From: JAHFUI01 sp041485905
GTDB taxonomy: Bacteria > Acidobacteriota > Vicinamibacteria > Vicinamibacterales > CAVVIG01
Assembly: GCA_041485905.1 (NCBI GenBank)
Contig: JBGPKK010000006.1
Coordinates: 1 to 57,911 of the forward strand
Reading direction: 5' to 3'
DNA: 57,911 bases
The notes below the pieces were generated by a model, which was not told the DNA's origin, did no database searches, and saw nothing but the letters and a program-made list of their open reading frames with translations. The translations under genes were made by a program, and so were the position numbers. This document shows, one piece after another, positions 41,674 through 50,918 of the stretch. Every line of letters starts with the position of its first letter. Within the stretch, counting starts at the first letter, position 1.

Positions 41674-42631
41674 CTGATTGCGGAGCCAGGAGCATCAGGA
41701 GCAGCGCCTTCTGGCAGTGCAGCCGGTTCTCGGCCTGGTCGAACACGATCGACGCCGGCGATTCGAAGACGTCGCTCGTGACTTCCTCGCCCCGATGCGC
41801 CGGCAGGCAATGCATGAAGAACGCGCCGGGCTTGGCGAGCGACATCAGATCCTCGTTGACCTGGTACGCCGCGAACGCCCGGCGGCGGACCTCGGCTTCC
41901 GCCTCTTTTCCCATCGACGTCCAGGTATCGGTGTAGACCGCATCGACGCCGGCCACGGCGTCGGCCGCCTCGTTGAACAGCCGAAGCCGTGCGCCATGCG
42001 ACGCGGCGTGGGTCGATTGCTGGACCACCGTGTCTGGCAGCTGGTAGCCGTCAGGACTGGCGACGTGCAGGTTGACGCCCAGCAGCGCGGACGCGTGCGC
42101 CAGCGACGTGGCCACGTTGTTCCCGTCGCCGACATACGCAATCGTCCGGCCGCGCAGCGCGCCCCAGTGCTCGCCCAGCGTCAGGAAATCGGCAACGACC
42201 TGGCACGGGTGCTCGTTGTCGGTGAGCGCGTTGATGACATGCATGCGGCACGCGCAGGCCGCAAACTGCTCGAGCACCTGGTGCGAGAACGTCCGGATCA
42301 CCACGGCGTCGATCCATCGCTCGAGGGTGCGCGCGACGTCGACGATTGCCTCGCGCTGTCCGAGCGCGGCGTCCGGCTGCAGACCGATGACCGTGCCGCC
42401 AAGCTCTCGGACCGCGATCTCGAACGTCGTGCGCGTCCGCAGCGACGATTTTTCGAACAGCATCGCCACGTATCGGCCGCCGAGCGCCGCGGCCGTCGGC
42501 GCCTGCGGACCCAGCACCCGGTCAGCCTTGATCCGCGCAGCCAGCTCCAGACACCGCTCGAGATCGGCGGCGTCCAGGTCGAGGACCGAGAGGAAATCCT
42601 TTCGAGGAGTGACCGAGGCTGAGTTGGGCAT
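41666..42631 (-). CDS. argF: Ornithine carbamoyltransferase
   Basis: 321 residues. It joins ornithine and carbamoyl phosphate to citrulline. The carbamoyl-phosphate site is KSSLRTRTTFE, with FSHQVLEQFA, DNEHPCQVVADF and the ornithine motif HCLPAHRGEEV near the end. It is the last gene of the minus-strand arginine cluster and is separated from argJ by a repeat hairpin. Confidence 0.95.
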   Translation of the reverse strand: MPNSASVTPRKDFLSVLDLDAADLERCLELAARIKADRVLGPQAPTAAALGGRYVAMLFEKSSLRTRTTFEIAVRELGGTVIGLQPDAALGQREAIVDVARTLERWIDAVVIRTFSHQVLEQFAACACRMHVINALTDNEHPCQVVADFLTLGEHWGALRGRTIAYVGDGNNVATSLAHASALLGVNLHVASPDGYQLPDTVVQQSTHAASHGARLRLFNEAADAVAGVDAVYTDTWTSMGKEAEAEVRRRAFAAYQVNEDLMSLAKPGAFFMHCLPAHRGEEVTSDVFESPASIVFDQAENRLHCQKALLLMLLAPQSAT

Positions 42632-42640
42632 AACAGATCC

Positions 42641-42726
42641 TGGAATCTGGTCATCTGGTCATTTGGTCATTTGGTCATTCAATCGATCGATCAATCAATG
42701 ACCAGATGACCAGATGACCAAATTCA
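42641..42726. repeat. Short-unit inverted array (GGTCATTT / TGACCAGA units)
   Basis: GGTCATCT, GGTCATTT and GGTCATTT are followed, after ATCGATCGATC, by TGACCAGA, TGACCAGA and TGACCAA. The unit is 8 nt here. The arms are complementary, so it is a hairpin between argJ and argF. Confidence 0.82.
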
Positions 42727-42736
42727 TGATTGTCCG

Positions 42737-44002
42737 TCAGGTTCGGTAATCCGCGTTGATGCGTACGTATTCCGCGCTCAGGTCGCACGTCCAGACAGTC
42801 GACGTCGCATTCCCGACGCCGAGGTCCAGCGACAGGTCGATCTCTTTCCGTTTCAGATACTCGGCCGCTCGAGGCGCAGCCTCGTCGTGCGGTCGCCCGT
42901 CCTCGAACAGCACGGCAGGACCGATCCGGACCGACGCGCGCGACAGATCGAACGCCACGCCCGCACGACCGGCAACCGCGATCAGGCGGCCCCAATTGGG
43001 ATCGCCGCCGTGGATGGCGGTTTTCACGAGCAGCGAGTTGGCGATCGCCTTCGCCGTCCGCCGCGCCTGGTCGGCCGACCGGGCGCCGGTGACCGTCACT
43101 GTCACCAGTTTCGTGGCCCCCTCGCCGCCGCGCACGATCCCGAGCGCCAGCTCGCGGCAGACGGTCCGCAGGCCGTCGACGAATACACCGTAGCTCGCCT
43201 CGTCCACGACTCCGCCGCCGGCGCCGTTGGCGAGCAGCATCACACAATCGTTGGTTGAGCATTCGCCGTCGACGGTGATGGCGTTGAACGTGTCGTTCAC
43301 CGCCTCGCCGAGCGCGCGGTCGAGCAGCGCTCTCGGCACCGACGCATCGGTTGCCACAAACGCGAGCATCGTCGCCATCATCGGCTCGATCATGCCCGCG
43401 CCTTTGGCCATGCCCCCAATGCCGATCGTCCGGCCGCCGATCGTGATCTGGACCGCCGCTTCTTTGGGAAACGGATCGGTCGTCATAATCGCGCGGGCCG
43501 CCGCGCCACCCTGATCCGCGCTGAGCGCGGCACTCGCCGCCGCCAGTCCTGCTGTGATCTTCGCGATCGGCAGCGAGACACCGATCACGCCGGTCGAAGC
43601 GACGAGCACCTGCTCGGTCGGGCAGCCGACCAGACGCGCGGTCTGCTCCGCCATCTCTCGGGCCACCTGCAGCCCCTCGTCGCCCGTACAGGCGTTGGCG
43701 CAGCCGCTGTTGACGATGATGGCGCGCGCGATGCCGCCCGAACGCGCGAGGTGCTCGCGGGAAACGAGAATCGGCGCTGCCTGGGCGAGGTTCGTGGTGA
43801 ACACGGCTGCCGCCGTCGCCGGGACGTCTGAGACGAGCAAGGCAAGGTCGAGCGGCGCAGGCGTGGAGGGGACGTTCGAGGCCGGTGGCTCACTGCTTCG
43901 CTTGATCCCGGCGCTGACCCCGGCGGCCCGGAAGCCTTGCGGCGTGGTGACGCCGCCGCCTGCCCCGAGCGGCGTCGAGGGGCTGATGGTGCCGATCGTC
44001 AT
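42737..44002 (-). CDS. argJ: Glutamate N-acetyltransferase / N-acetylglutamate synthase
   Basis: 421 residues from the ATG at 44002, which overlaps the argA stop by 4 bp; the frame upstream lies within argA. It recycles acetyl groups from N-acetylornithine to glutamate. The oxyanion motif VASTGVIGVSLP and the self-cleavage site MMATMLAFVATDA, with catalytic Thr after Ala, are seen. HGGDPNWGRLIAVAGRAG and DCVMLLANGAGG also fit. Confidence 0.95.
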   Translation of the reverse strand: MTIGTISPSTPLGAGGGVTTPQGFRAAGVSAGIKRSSEPPASNVPSTPAPLDLALLVSDVPATAAAVFTTNLAQAAPILVSREHLARSGGIARAIIVNSGCANACTGDEGLQVAREMAEQTARLVGCPTEQVLVASTGVIGVSLPIAKITAGLAAASAALSADQGGAAARAIMTTDPFPKEAAVQITIGGRTIGIGGMAKGAGMIEPMMATMLAFVATDASVPRALLDRALGEAVNDTFNAITVDGECSTNDCVMLLANGAGGGVVDEASYGVFVDGLRTVCRELALGIVRGGEGATKLVTVTVTGARSADQARRTAKAIANSLLVKTAIHGGDPNWGRLIAVAGRAGVAFDLSRASVRIGPAVLFEDGRPHDEAAPRAAEYLKRKEIDLSLDLGVGNATSTVWTCDLSAEYVRINADYRT

Positions 44003-44523
44003 GCGTAGCGCGCGGCGGAGTCGGCCGCAGCCACGGCTGGCCTGACCCGGGCGTCGAGCGGCATCACCATCGCGTACTGCCCGCAGCGGCGGAATTGCGG
44101 GCACTTCATGCAGTCGGTGAACACCTTCTCGATCAGCCACAGGTGCGGCACGATCGAGAAGCCCATGCCGATGAAATATCCCGGGGCGTGCGTGAAGGCG
44201 CAGAGTTTTTCGTACCCGTCGTGCCGCGCGCGCCGCCGCAGCTCGTCGACGATGGCGGTCCCCACGCCGCTGCCGCGCTCGGCTCCGTCGACGGCGAGCG
44301 ATCGCACCTCTGCGACATGAGCGCTGAGTGGCGCCAGCTCCGCGCAGCCGACGATATTTCGTCCGCGCACGGCGAGCACGAATCGATCGGCGTGCGCTTC
44401 GATCTCGGTCAGCGTCCGCGGCAGCAGACGCCCCTCTTCGAGGTTCGCCAGAATCAAGGCATGGACGCGTTTCGCGTTCGACGCCTCCGCCGGTCGAATC
44501 GTGACTGCAGCGCGACGCCTCAT
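43999..44523 (-). CDS. argA: N-acetylglutamate synthase, single-domain GNAT type
   Basis: 174 residues. GNAT motif A is AEVRSLAVDGAERGSGVGTA. The ArgA-type tail IEKVFTDCMKCPQFRRCGQY with its four Cys is specific to this group. It makes N-acetylglutamate de novo, priming the cycle that ArgJ recycles. It lacks the N-terminal amino-acid kinase domain of E. coli ArgA, so arginine feedback through that domain is not expected. Overlaps argD and argJ by 4 bp. Confidence 0.82.
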   Translation of the reverse strand: MRRRAAVTIRPAEASNAKRVHALILANLEEGRLLPRTLTEIEAHADRFVLAVRGRNIVGCAELAPLSAHVAEVRSLAVDGAERGSGVGTAIVDELRRRARHDGYEKLCAFTHAPGYFIGMGFSIVPHLWLIEKVFTDCMKCPQFRRCGQYAMVMPLDARVRPAVAAADSAARYA

Positions 44524-45734
44524 GCGGGGCCTCCGTCGGCCTCGACCAGGCCGAGCGCGGCATCGAGCCGTGCCAGTCCCTCGTCGAGCTCGTCTACGGT
44601 GATGATGAGCGGCGGCAGCAGTCGAACGACGGTTCCCGCCGTGCGATTGACGACGACGCCTTGCGACAGCGCCGCGGGCACGACGGCCGCGGCGTCACGG
44701 TTCAGCTCGATCCCCCAGATAAGCCCGCCGCCCCTGACGTCCTTGACGATCGGGTGCGCGGCAGCGATCCCTTTGAGCCGTTGTTCGACGTGGCGGCCGA
44801 CGCGCCCGATGTGCGCGAGCAGGCCGCCTCCCACCAGTTCGTCCAGCACGCACAGCGCGGCGCGGCAGGCGAGAAGGTTTCCACCGTAGGTGCTCCCGTG
44901 GTCGCCGAAGGAAATCGTGTGCGCGACCTCTTCGCTGATGAGCGCGGCGCCGATCGGCACGCCGCCGCCCAGCGCCTTCCCGAGCGACATCAGATGCGGC
45001 TTCAGACCGATGGCCGCCGAGTAAAACGGATAGCCGGTTCGTCCGAGTCCGCTCTGCACTTCATCCGCGATGAGCAGCGCGCCGGTGCGATGGCACGCGT
45101 CCATGATGGCCGCGCCGAATGCCGGGGTCAGCGGCCGGATGCCGCCTTCGCCCTGGATCGGCTCGACGATGATCGCCCCAGTTGCATTCGAGACCGCCAC
45201 CTTGAGGGCCGCTGGATCGTTCGCCGGAACAAATCGAACGCCGGCGAGGAGCGGCTCGAACGGCGCGCGGTAGTGCTCGTCAGACGTGACGGACAGCGAT
45301 CCGAACGTGCGCCCGTGAAACGACCCGTCGAGCGCGATGATCTCGGGCCGCGATTCGCCGCGGGTGTACCAAAAGCGCCGCGCGAACTTCAGGCACGCTT
45401 CAACGGCCTCGGTGCCGCTGTTGCAGAAGAATGCGCGCGGCAGGCCGGAGAGGTTCGCCAGGCGCTCGGCGAGCTGACCCTGCAGCGGGTGATAAAAGAG
45501 GTTCGACGTGTGCATCAAGGTCTGCGCCTGATCCGCAATCGCGCGCGCCAGACCCGGATGCGCATGGCCCAGGGCGGCGACGCCGATCCCGGACAGCAGA
45601 TCCAGATACTCGCGGCCTTCGGCGTCGTACAGCCGCACGCCCGCACCACGGACGAACGTCACGGGCGCGCGGCGATAGGTCTGCAGAACGTGTCGGGCTT
45701 CGAGCGCTTGAACGTCGGCTATTACTGTCGTCAT
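44520..45734 (-). CDS. argD: Acetylornithine aminotransferase
   Basis: 404 residues, class III PLP aminotransferase. The signature LLIADEVQSGLGRTG and the PLP Lys in MSLGKALGGGVPIGA are present, with GSFHGRTFGSLSVTSDEHYR. It converts N-acetylglutamate semialdehyde to N-acetylornithine. It overlaps argB (start) and argA (stop). Confidence 0.95.
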   Translation of the reverse strand: MTTVIADVQALEARHVLQTYRRAPVTFVRGAGVRLYDAEGREYLDLLSGIGVAALGHAHPGLARAIADQAQTLMHTSNLFYHPLQGQLAERLANLSGLPRAFFCNSGTEAVEACLKFARRFWYTRGESRPEIIALDGSFHGRTFGSLSVTSDEHYRAPFEPLLAGVRFVPANDPAALKVAVSNATGAIIVEPIQGEGGIRPLTPAFGAAIMDACHRTGALLIADEVQSGLGRTGYPFYSAAIGLKPHLMSLGKALGGGVPIGAALISEEVAHTISFGDHGSTYGGNLLACRAALCVLDELVGGGLLAHIGRVGRHVEQRLKGIAAAHPIVKDVRGGGLIWGIELNRDAAAVVPAALSQGVVVNRTAGTVVRLLPPLIITVDELDEGLARLDAALGLVEADGGPA

Positions 45735-46561
45735 ATTCGGATGCTCTCGCTTCTGTCTGTCACGAGCCGCGTGGCTTGGGATGGCACGCGTGGGCCCGCC
45801 GCCGCGGCAAGCGCGTCCGGGTCGCGCCCATCGACAATCACCACGTCGTCCACGTCGTTGGCCAGGGCCTCCTGGCAGGCGCGCAGCTTGGCCATCATCC
45901 CGGCCGTCGCGGTGCCGTTCGCCAGAAGCTCGGCGATCGCCCTGTCATGGAGCGACGGGATCGTCACGCCGTCCGCCCCGAGGACTCCCGGTGTCGTCCC
46001 CGCGATCACCAGCCGCCTGGCCCGGAGCCGCGCCGCCAGATGACCCGCGAACGTGTCCGCGTTGACGTTCAGGAGCCGGCCGTCCCGTCCCACGCCGATG
46101 GAGGCGATGACGGGGACGAAGCCCCCTTGCAGCAACGTGTGCACGATCCGCGTATCGGCGCCAGCCGCCGGTATGCCAACCCGGCCGAGATCGACGAGGC
46201 GGCCGTCGAGCGTGCGATGAAGCGGCGCCACTTCCGACAAGCCGCACGCGCCATCCGCTCCGGTCAGGCCCACCGCCGCCACGCCCGCGGCCGTCAGGGC
46301 GGCGACCAGTCGCGTGTTCACCAAGCCCGCGAGCACCGACACGACGACGGTCAAAGTCGGGTCGTCGGTGATGCGCAGCCCCTCGACCTGCCGGTTTTCG
46401 ATACCGGCGGCTTTCAGCGCGGCGTCGATCTCGCGGCCGCCCCCGTGGACGACAACGAGCGGTGTCGAGACCGCGATCTCCCGGATGGCGGTCACGATAG
46501 GGTGCAGGCGCTCCGGATTCTCGAGCAGCTCGCCGCCAAACTTCAGAACGAGCGGTCTCAC
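45731..46561 (-). CDS. argB: Acetylglutamate kinase
   Basis: 276 residues from a GTG at 46561 that begins VRPLVLKFGGELL, the usual N-terminus. A longer frame to 46687 exists but would translate the heptad array. The substrate motif is VVVHGGGREIDAAL, with VNADTFAGHLAARL and GTATAGMMAKLRAC for nucleotide binding and catalysis. It phosphorylates N-acetylglutamate. No N-terminal helix extension is seen if the GTG start is right, which would fit an arginine-insensitive form. Confidence 0.92.
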   Translation of the reverse strand: MRPLVLKFGGELLENPERLHPIVTAIREIAVSTPLVVVHGGGREIDAALKAAGIENRQVEGLRITDDPTLTVVVSVLAGLVNTRLVAALTAAGVAAVGLTGADGACGLSEVAPLHRTLDGRLVDLGRVGIPAAGADTRIVHTLLQGGFVPVIASIGVGRDGRLLNVNADTFAGHLAARLRARRLVIAGTTPGVLGADGVTIPSLHDRAIAELLANGTATAGMMAKLRACQEALANDVDDVVIVDGRDPDALAAAAGPRVPSQATRLVTDRSESIRI

Positions 46562-46571
46562 GACCGCACCC

Positions 46572-46630
46572 GACAAAGTCTCAAGTCTGCAGTCTGAAGT
46601 CTGCCGGGCTTCAGCCTTGAGACTTCGTAC
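46572..46630. repeat. Heptad-repeat array between argC and argB
   Basis: AAGTCTGC, AGTCTGA and AGTCTGC units are followed by CGGGCTTCAGCC and TTGAGACTTCG, which pairs with CAAAGTCTCAAG. The array lies between the argC stop and the preferred argB start. Confidence 0.75.
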
Positions 46631-46658
46631 TTCCGCACGGCTCTGCGCGCCGCAGGCG

Positions 46659-47711
46659 CTACCACAGCGCGGTTCGCTCGTCGACACCCAGCATCACGTT
46701 CAGGTTCTGGACCGCCTGGCCCGACGCCCCCTTGAGCAGGTTGTCGATCACCGACACGAGCACCGCGCGGCCTGACGGGTCGACGCGCCAGCCGATGTCG
46801 CAGAAGTTGGTGTGCGCGACGTGCTTGATTTCGGGCAGCGACGATCCGACCAGCCTGACGAAGGGCGCGGCGGCGTACGCCTGCTGATAGATCTCGGCAA
46901 GTTTGTCTTCAGTCGTGCCGGGCGCCAGGCGCACGTACATCGTCGAGAGAATCCCGCGATCGAGCGGCACCAGGTGCGGCACAAACGTCACGGTCGACGG
47001 TCTGTGGGCCGCCGACGCGATCCCCTGCTCGATTTCCGCCGCGTGGCGATGGCTGAACACGCCGTACGCCACGACGCTACCGTGGCACTCGGAGAAGTGC
47101 GTCCGCTCGGACGCCGTCTTGCCCGCGCCCGACACGCCGGACTTGGCGTCGACGATGATGTCGCCGGCAGCCGCGAGCAGGCCGGCGCCGGCCAGCGGCG
47201 CGAGCGGGAGGAGCGCGGCGGTGGGATAGCAGCCCGGGTTCGCCACGAGCCGCGCCTGACCGACCGCGTCGCGCTCCAGCTCCGTGAGCCCGTACGCGAT
47301 CCCCGCCGGCATTCGGTGGGTTTCGGGATACCAGTGCGCGCGCTGGCCCTCGTCCGTCAGCCGGAAGGCGCCGGACAGATCGATGACGCGCACGCCCGCG
47401 TCCACCAGCGCGGGCGCGAGCTCGGCGGCCGCGGCGTCGGGCAGCGCCAGGAAGACCACATCGGCTTCGCGCAGCGTTGCAGGCGAGAGCGGCGTGATGT
47501 CGCCGTTCCACAGCCGCGCGAGCCCGGGCAGCTTTCTCGACGCGGTCGCCCCCGACGACATCGCGGCCGTGAGGCTGACCCACGGGTGGCGCGACAGCAG
47601 GCGCAGCAGCTCCTGGCCGGTGTAGCCGGTCGCACCGGCGACGGCAACGCGGGCGGGCGCCGTGGCGCCGGGCGCCGGCGTCGATGATCCTGGTTGCACA
47701 AGTGTATGCAT
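46659..47711 (-). CDS. argC: N-acetyl-gamma-glutamyl-phosphate reductase
   Basis: 350 residues. The NADP site is VAVAGATGYTGQELLRLL, the catalytic Cys is in VANPGCYPTAALL, and SGAGKTASERTHFSE and FVPHLVPLDRGILSTMY are typical. The first 20 residues are not part of the fold, so a start a few codons later is possible. It is the first gene of the minus-strand arginine cluster. Confidence 0.94.
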   Translation of the reverse strand: MHTLVQPGSSTPAPGATAPARVAVAGATGYTGQELLRLLSRHPWVSLTAAMSSGATASRKLPGLARLWNGDITPLSPATLREADVVFLALPDAAAAELAPALVDAGVRVIDLSGAFRLTDEGQRAHWYPETHRMPAGIAYGLTELERDAVGQARLVANPGCYPTAALLPLAPLAGAGLLAAAGDIIVDAKSGVSGAGKTASERTHFSECHGSVVAYGVFSHRHAAEIEQGIASAAHRPSTVTFVPHLVPLDRGILSTMYVRLAPGTTEDKLAEIYQQAYAAAPFVRLVGSSLPEIKHVAHTNFCDIGWRVDPSGRAVLVSVIDNLLKGASGQAVQNLNVMLGVDERTALW

Positions 47712-47731
47712 CGAAAGGTATATTTATACAC
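47702..47731. promoter_or_regulatory. Candidate ARG box region
   Basis: An AT-rich inverted repeat, GTGTAT (47702-47707) and ATACAC (47726-47731), overlaps the -10 box of argC. With argR and arg genes on both sides, an ArgR site is expected here, but the match to known ARG boxes is only general. Confidence 0.35.
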
Positions 47732-47751
47732 ACACGACACGGTTGGATCAA
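47723..47751 (-). promoter_or_regulatory. Candidate promoter for argC
   Basis: TTGATC, a 17-nt spacer, then TATAAA on the minus strand. Transcription would begin within about 10 nt of the annotated argC start. Confidence 0.45.
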
Positions 47752-47769
47752 TAGAAATCGATGTATAGT
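47743..47769 (+). promoter_or_regulatory. Candidate promoter for argR
   Basis: TTGGAT (47743-47748), 15-nt spacer, TATAGT (47764-47769), about 50 bp upstream of argR. The spacer is short, so confidence is low. Confidence 0.3.
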
Positions 47770-47819
47770 AACAAAACTGCGCACCCGGAAATCGTCGGCG
47801 CAGTTGTGTTACGAGCCAC

Positions 47820-48272
47820 ATGAAAGCGCGCCGTCAGGCCGTCATTCTCGAGCTCATCGATCGCGACGCGCTTCACAGCCAGGAGCAGCTGCGCCGGCGC
47901 CTGCACCAGCGCGGCTTCGAGGCGACCCAGGCGACCATTTCGCGCGATATCAAAGAGCTCGGGCTGGTCAAGCGCTCCGGCGACGGCGCCTACCAGCGGA
48001 TGGGCGTCGACGCCACGAATCCGGAAACCGCCCTCGCGGCGCTCGAGCGGGCGGCGGCGCAGTTCCTTCGCCGGGCCGACCGCGTCCAGCAACTCGTCCT
48101 CCTGCGCACGGGCCGCGGAGAGGCGCAGGCGCTCGCCGAAGCGATCGATCGCGCGCAGCTGCCCGAGGCCGTCGGGACGCTCGGGGGCGAGGACACCATT
48201 CTCATCATCGCGCGTGACGCGCGGCGGGCGGCCGCGCTGATCAAGCGGCTGGAGAAGCTCGCCGGGACCTAG
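47820..48272 (+). CDS. argR: Arginine repressor
   Basis: 150 residues. The N-terminal winged helix contains LRRRLHQRGFEATQATISRD and IKELGLVKR, the DNA-recognition part. The C-terminal oligomerisation and arginine-binding part has VGTLGGEDTILIIARD, with the Asp residues that bind arginine. It is divergent from argC and followed by argG and argH, so it probably represses both directions when arginine is plentiful. Confidence 0.93.
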   Translation: MKARRQAVILELIDRDALHSQEQLRRRLHQRGFEATQATISRDIKELGLVKRSGDGAYQRMGVDATNPETALAALERAAAQFLRRADRVQQLVLLRTGRGEAQALAEAIDRAQLPEAVGTLGGEDTILIIARDARRAAALIKRLEKLAGT

Positions 48273-48302
48273 AGTGGTGGCGGAGGGGAGTGAGCACTCA
48301 GA

Positions 48303-49514
48303 ATGCAACGCATCGTGTTGGCGTACTCGGGCGGGCTGGATACATCGGTCGCCATTCCCTGGATGGCTGAAAAGTACGACGCCGAGATCATTGCCGTAAC
48401 GATGGATCTCGGCCAGGGCCAGGAGCTCGAAGAGGTGCGGGACCGCGCGCTGGCGGCCGGCGCGGTGCGGGCCCACGTCCTGGATCTGCGCGAGGAGTTT
48501 GCGCGCGAGTACGTGCTCCCGGCGCTGAAGGCCGACGCCATCTACGAAGACCGGTATCCGATGGCGACCGCGCTCGGCCGTCCGCTGATCGCGCAAAAGC
48601 TCGTCGAGATCGCCGGCATCGAGCAGGCGACCGCCGTTGCGCACGGATGCACCGGCAAGGGCAACGACCAGGTCCGCCTCGACGTCACCACTCGCGCGCT
48701 CGGTCCCTCGCTCCAGGTCATTGCGCCGGCGCGTGTCTGGGGCATGACGCGCGCGGACGAGATCGAATACGCACGCACGCGCGGCATTCCCGTCCCCGCC
48801 ACCATGGACAGCCCCTACAGTACGGACACGAATCTCTGGGGCCGATCCATCGAATGCGGCGTGCTGGAGGATCCCTGGCACGAGCCGCCCGACGATGTCT
48901 ACTCGCTGACCAGGTCGCCCGCTGAATGTCCCGACGATCCGGCGTACGTTGAGCTCACGTTCGAGGGCGGGATGCCGACCGCCATCAACGGGGTGCCGAT
49001 GCCGTTCGTCGATCTGATCGCGAGCCTCGGCACCATTGCGGGCGCGCACGGCGTCGGTCGGATCGACATGGTCGAAAACCGGCTGGTCGGCATCAAATCG
49101 CGCGAAATCTACGAGGCTCCCTCAGCCGTTGTCCTGCACGCGGCGCACAAGGAGCTGCAGAAGCTGGTGACGACGAGAGACCTCGATCGCCTCGCGCGCT
49201 TTGTGAGCCTTCAGTACGCCGACCTCGTCTACAACGGCCTGTGGTTCACGCCGGCGCGTGAGGCGCTGGACGCGTTCGTCGAGAAAGTACAGGAGCGCGT
49301 CACGGGCGCCGTGCGCCTCAAGCTCTTCAAAGGCGACTGCCGCATCGTCGGCCGCCAGTCGCCGTTCGCCCTGTACGATCACGGGCTCGCGACCTACGAC
49401 GCCGGCGACACCTTCGATCAATCGGCCGCCGAAGGATTCATCAAGATCTTCGGGCTACCAGTCGAATTGAGCGCGCGCAAAGCTCCGACAGTCGACAGAC
49501 GACTGACCGACTGA
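48303..49514 (+). CDS. argG: Argininosuccinate synthase
   Basis: 403 residues. The ATP pyrophosphatase P-loop VLAYSGGLDTSVAIPWM is at the start. AVAHGCTGKGNDQVRLD, STDTNLWGRSIECGVLED and the C-terminal FVSLQYADLVYNGLWF fit the family. It joins citrulline and aspartate with ATP. Confidence 0.96.
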   Translation: MQRIVLAYSGGLDTSVAIPWMAEKYDAEIIAVTMDLGQGQELEEVRDRALAAGAVRAHVLDLREEFAREYVLPALKADAIYEDRYPMATALGRPLIAQKLVEIAGIEQATAVAHGCTGKGNDQVRLDVTTRALGPSLQVIAPARVWGMTRADEIEYARTRGIPVPATMDSPYSTDTNLWGRSIECGVLEDPWHEPPDDVYSLTRSPAECPDDPAYVELTFEGGMPTAINGVPMPFVDLIASLGTIAGAHGVGRIDMVENRLVGIKSREIYEAPSAVVLHAAHKELQKLVTTRDLDRLARFVSLQYADLVYNGLWFTPAREALDAFVEKVQERVTGAVRLKLFKGDCRIVGRQSPFALYDHGLATYDAGDTFDQSAAEGFIKIFGLPVELSARKAPTVDRRLTD

Positions 49515-49521
49515 CGACCTG

Positions 49522-50904
49522 ATGACTAATCTGTGGTCTGGAAGATTCGAGACGGCGCCCGACGAGGCGGCATTCGACTTCGGCTCCTCGTTTCGTTTCG
49601 ATCGGCGTCTCTTCGAAGACGACGTCACGGGGAGCGCGGCGTGGGCGAGGGCGCTCGCGGCGGCCGGCGTGCTCTCGCGCGATGAAGCGCGCCAGATCGA
49701 CGCGGCGCTCGCCGACATCCTCGAGCGAGGCCGCTCGGAACCGGCTTTCGTCGACGGCCCCGACGAAGACGTCCACAGCTTCGTGGAACGGCTGCTCGTC
49801 GAGCGGCTGGGAGACGCGGGGCGCCGCCTGCACACGGGCCGATCGCGGAACGAGCAGGTGTCGGTCGACCTGCGGCTCTATCTGCAGCGCCGCATCCCGC
49901 TCCTGCAGCGCGGCGTCGAAGGGTGCGCCGCGGCGCTCGTGCATCAGGCTTCCGCAGCGGGCGACGCGCTGATGCCGTCGTATACCCACATGCGGCCGGC
50001 GCAGCCGATTCTCGTCGCGCATTTCTTCCTGGCCCACGTCGCGGCACTCCGGCGCGATCACGATCGGCTGGGCGGCGCGCGTGCCGAAGCCGACGCCTTG
50101 CCGCTGGGGTCCGGCGCGATTGCGGGGACGAGCTACGAGATCGACGTCCAGCTGCTCGCGCGCGACTTGGGCTTCTCGCGTATCGTCACCAACAGTATCG
50201 ACGCCTCGTCGGACCGCGACTTCGCGGCGACTTTCCTCTACGCGTGCGCCGTAACGATGGTGCACCTGAGCCGATTGGCCGAAGACCTCATCATCTTCTG
50301 CGGCGACGAACACCATTTTTTTGACCTGTCCGATGCGCTCAGCACCGGCAGCAGCATGATGCCGCAGAAGAAGAATCCGGATCCGCTGGAGCTCGTGCGC
50401 GGCAAAACGGGACGCTCCCTCGGTCATCTGTTCGCGCTGCTCACGACGCTGAAGGGACTGCCGAGCGGGTACAACAAAGACCTGCAGGAAGACAAGCAGG
50501 CCGTGTTCGACGCCGAAGACACGCTCGCGGGCAGTCTGGCCGTCGTTCGGTCGGTGATCGACGGCCTCACCCTCAACCGCCAGCGCGCTGAAGCCGCGGC
50601 ATCAGGCTTGCTCCTGGCGACCGACGTCGCGGATTATCTGGTGGGCCGCGGGGTGCCGTTCCGGCGCGCGCACGAGATCGTCGGAACGCTGGTGCGCAAG
50701 CTCCTGGCGGAGGGCCGCGAATTCGGGTCGCTGACGATGGGCGAGTGGCGTGCAGCGAGTGACCGGTTCGATGCGGACGTCGTCAGCCGCGTGACGCCCC
50801 GCGTGTCGGTGGGGGCGAAGCGGACGCCCCAATCGACCGCCCCCGACGCGGTCGCGGCCGCGTTGACGGAAGTCGGGGAGTGGCTGGCCCGGTCGGGTGG
50901 TTAG
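49522..50904 (+). CDS. argH: Argininosuccinate lyase
   Basis: 460 residues, starting 7 bp after argG. The fumarase/ASL signature GSSMMPQKKNPDPLE with the catalytic Ser loop is present, as are LHTGRSRNEQVSVDL and MPSYTHMRPAQP. It releases arginine and fumarate, the last step of the pathway. Confidence 0.96.
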   Translation: MTNLWSGRFETAPDEAAFDFGSSFRFDRRLFEDDVTGSAAWARALAAAGVLSRDEARQIDAALADILERGRSEPAFVDGPDEDVHSFVERLLVERLGDAGRRLHTGRSRNEQVSVDLRLYLQRRIPLLQRGVEGCAAALVHQASAAGDALMPSYTHMRPAQPILVAHFFLAHVAALRRDHDRLGGARAEADALPLGSGAIAGTSYEIDVQLLARDLGFSRIVTNSIDASSDRDFAATFLYACAVTMVHLSRLAEDLIIFCGDEHHFFDLSDALSTGSSMMPQKKNPDPLELVRGKTGRSLGHLFALLTTLKGLPSGYNKDLQEDKQAVFDAEDTLAGSLAVVRSVIDGLTLNRQRAEAAASGLLLATDVADYLVGRGVPFRRAHEIVGTLVRKLLAEGREFGSLTMGEWRAASDRFDADVVSRVTPRVSVGAKRTPQSTAPDAVAAALTEVGEWLARSGG

Positions 50905-50918
50905 GCCGCGCGACGGTA

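Noticed and set aside
41603..42726. CRISPR array from repeated short units
   Set aside because: Units are 7-8 nt, imperfect and without spacers; no cas genes.
42737..44563. A 608-residue ArgJ fusion
   Set aside because: The first 187 codons are an out-of-frame reading of argA; ArgJ starts at 44002.
46562..46687. Longer N-terminus of ArgB
   Set aside because: The extra 42 residues are encoded largely by the heptad array and overlap argC; the GTG at 46561 begins the conserved kinase fold.
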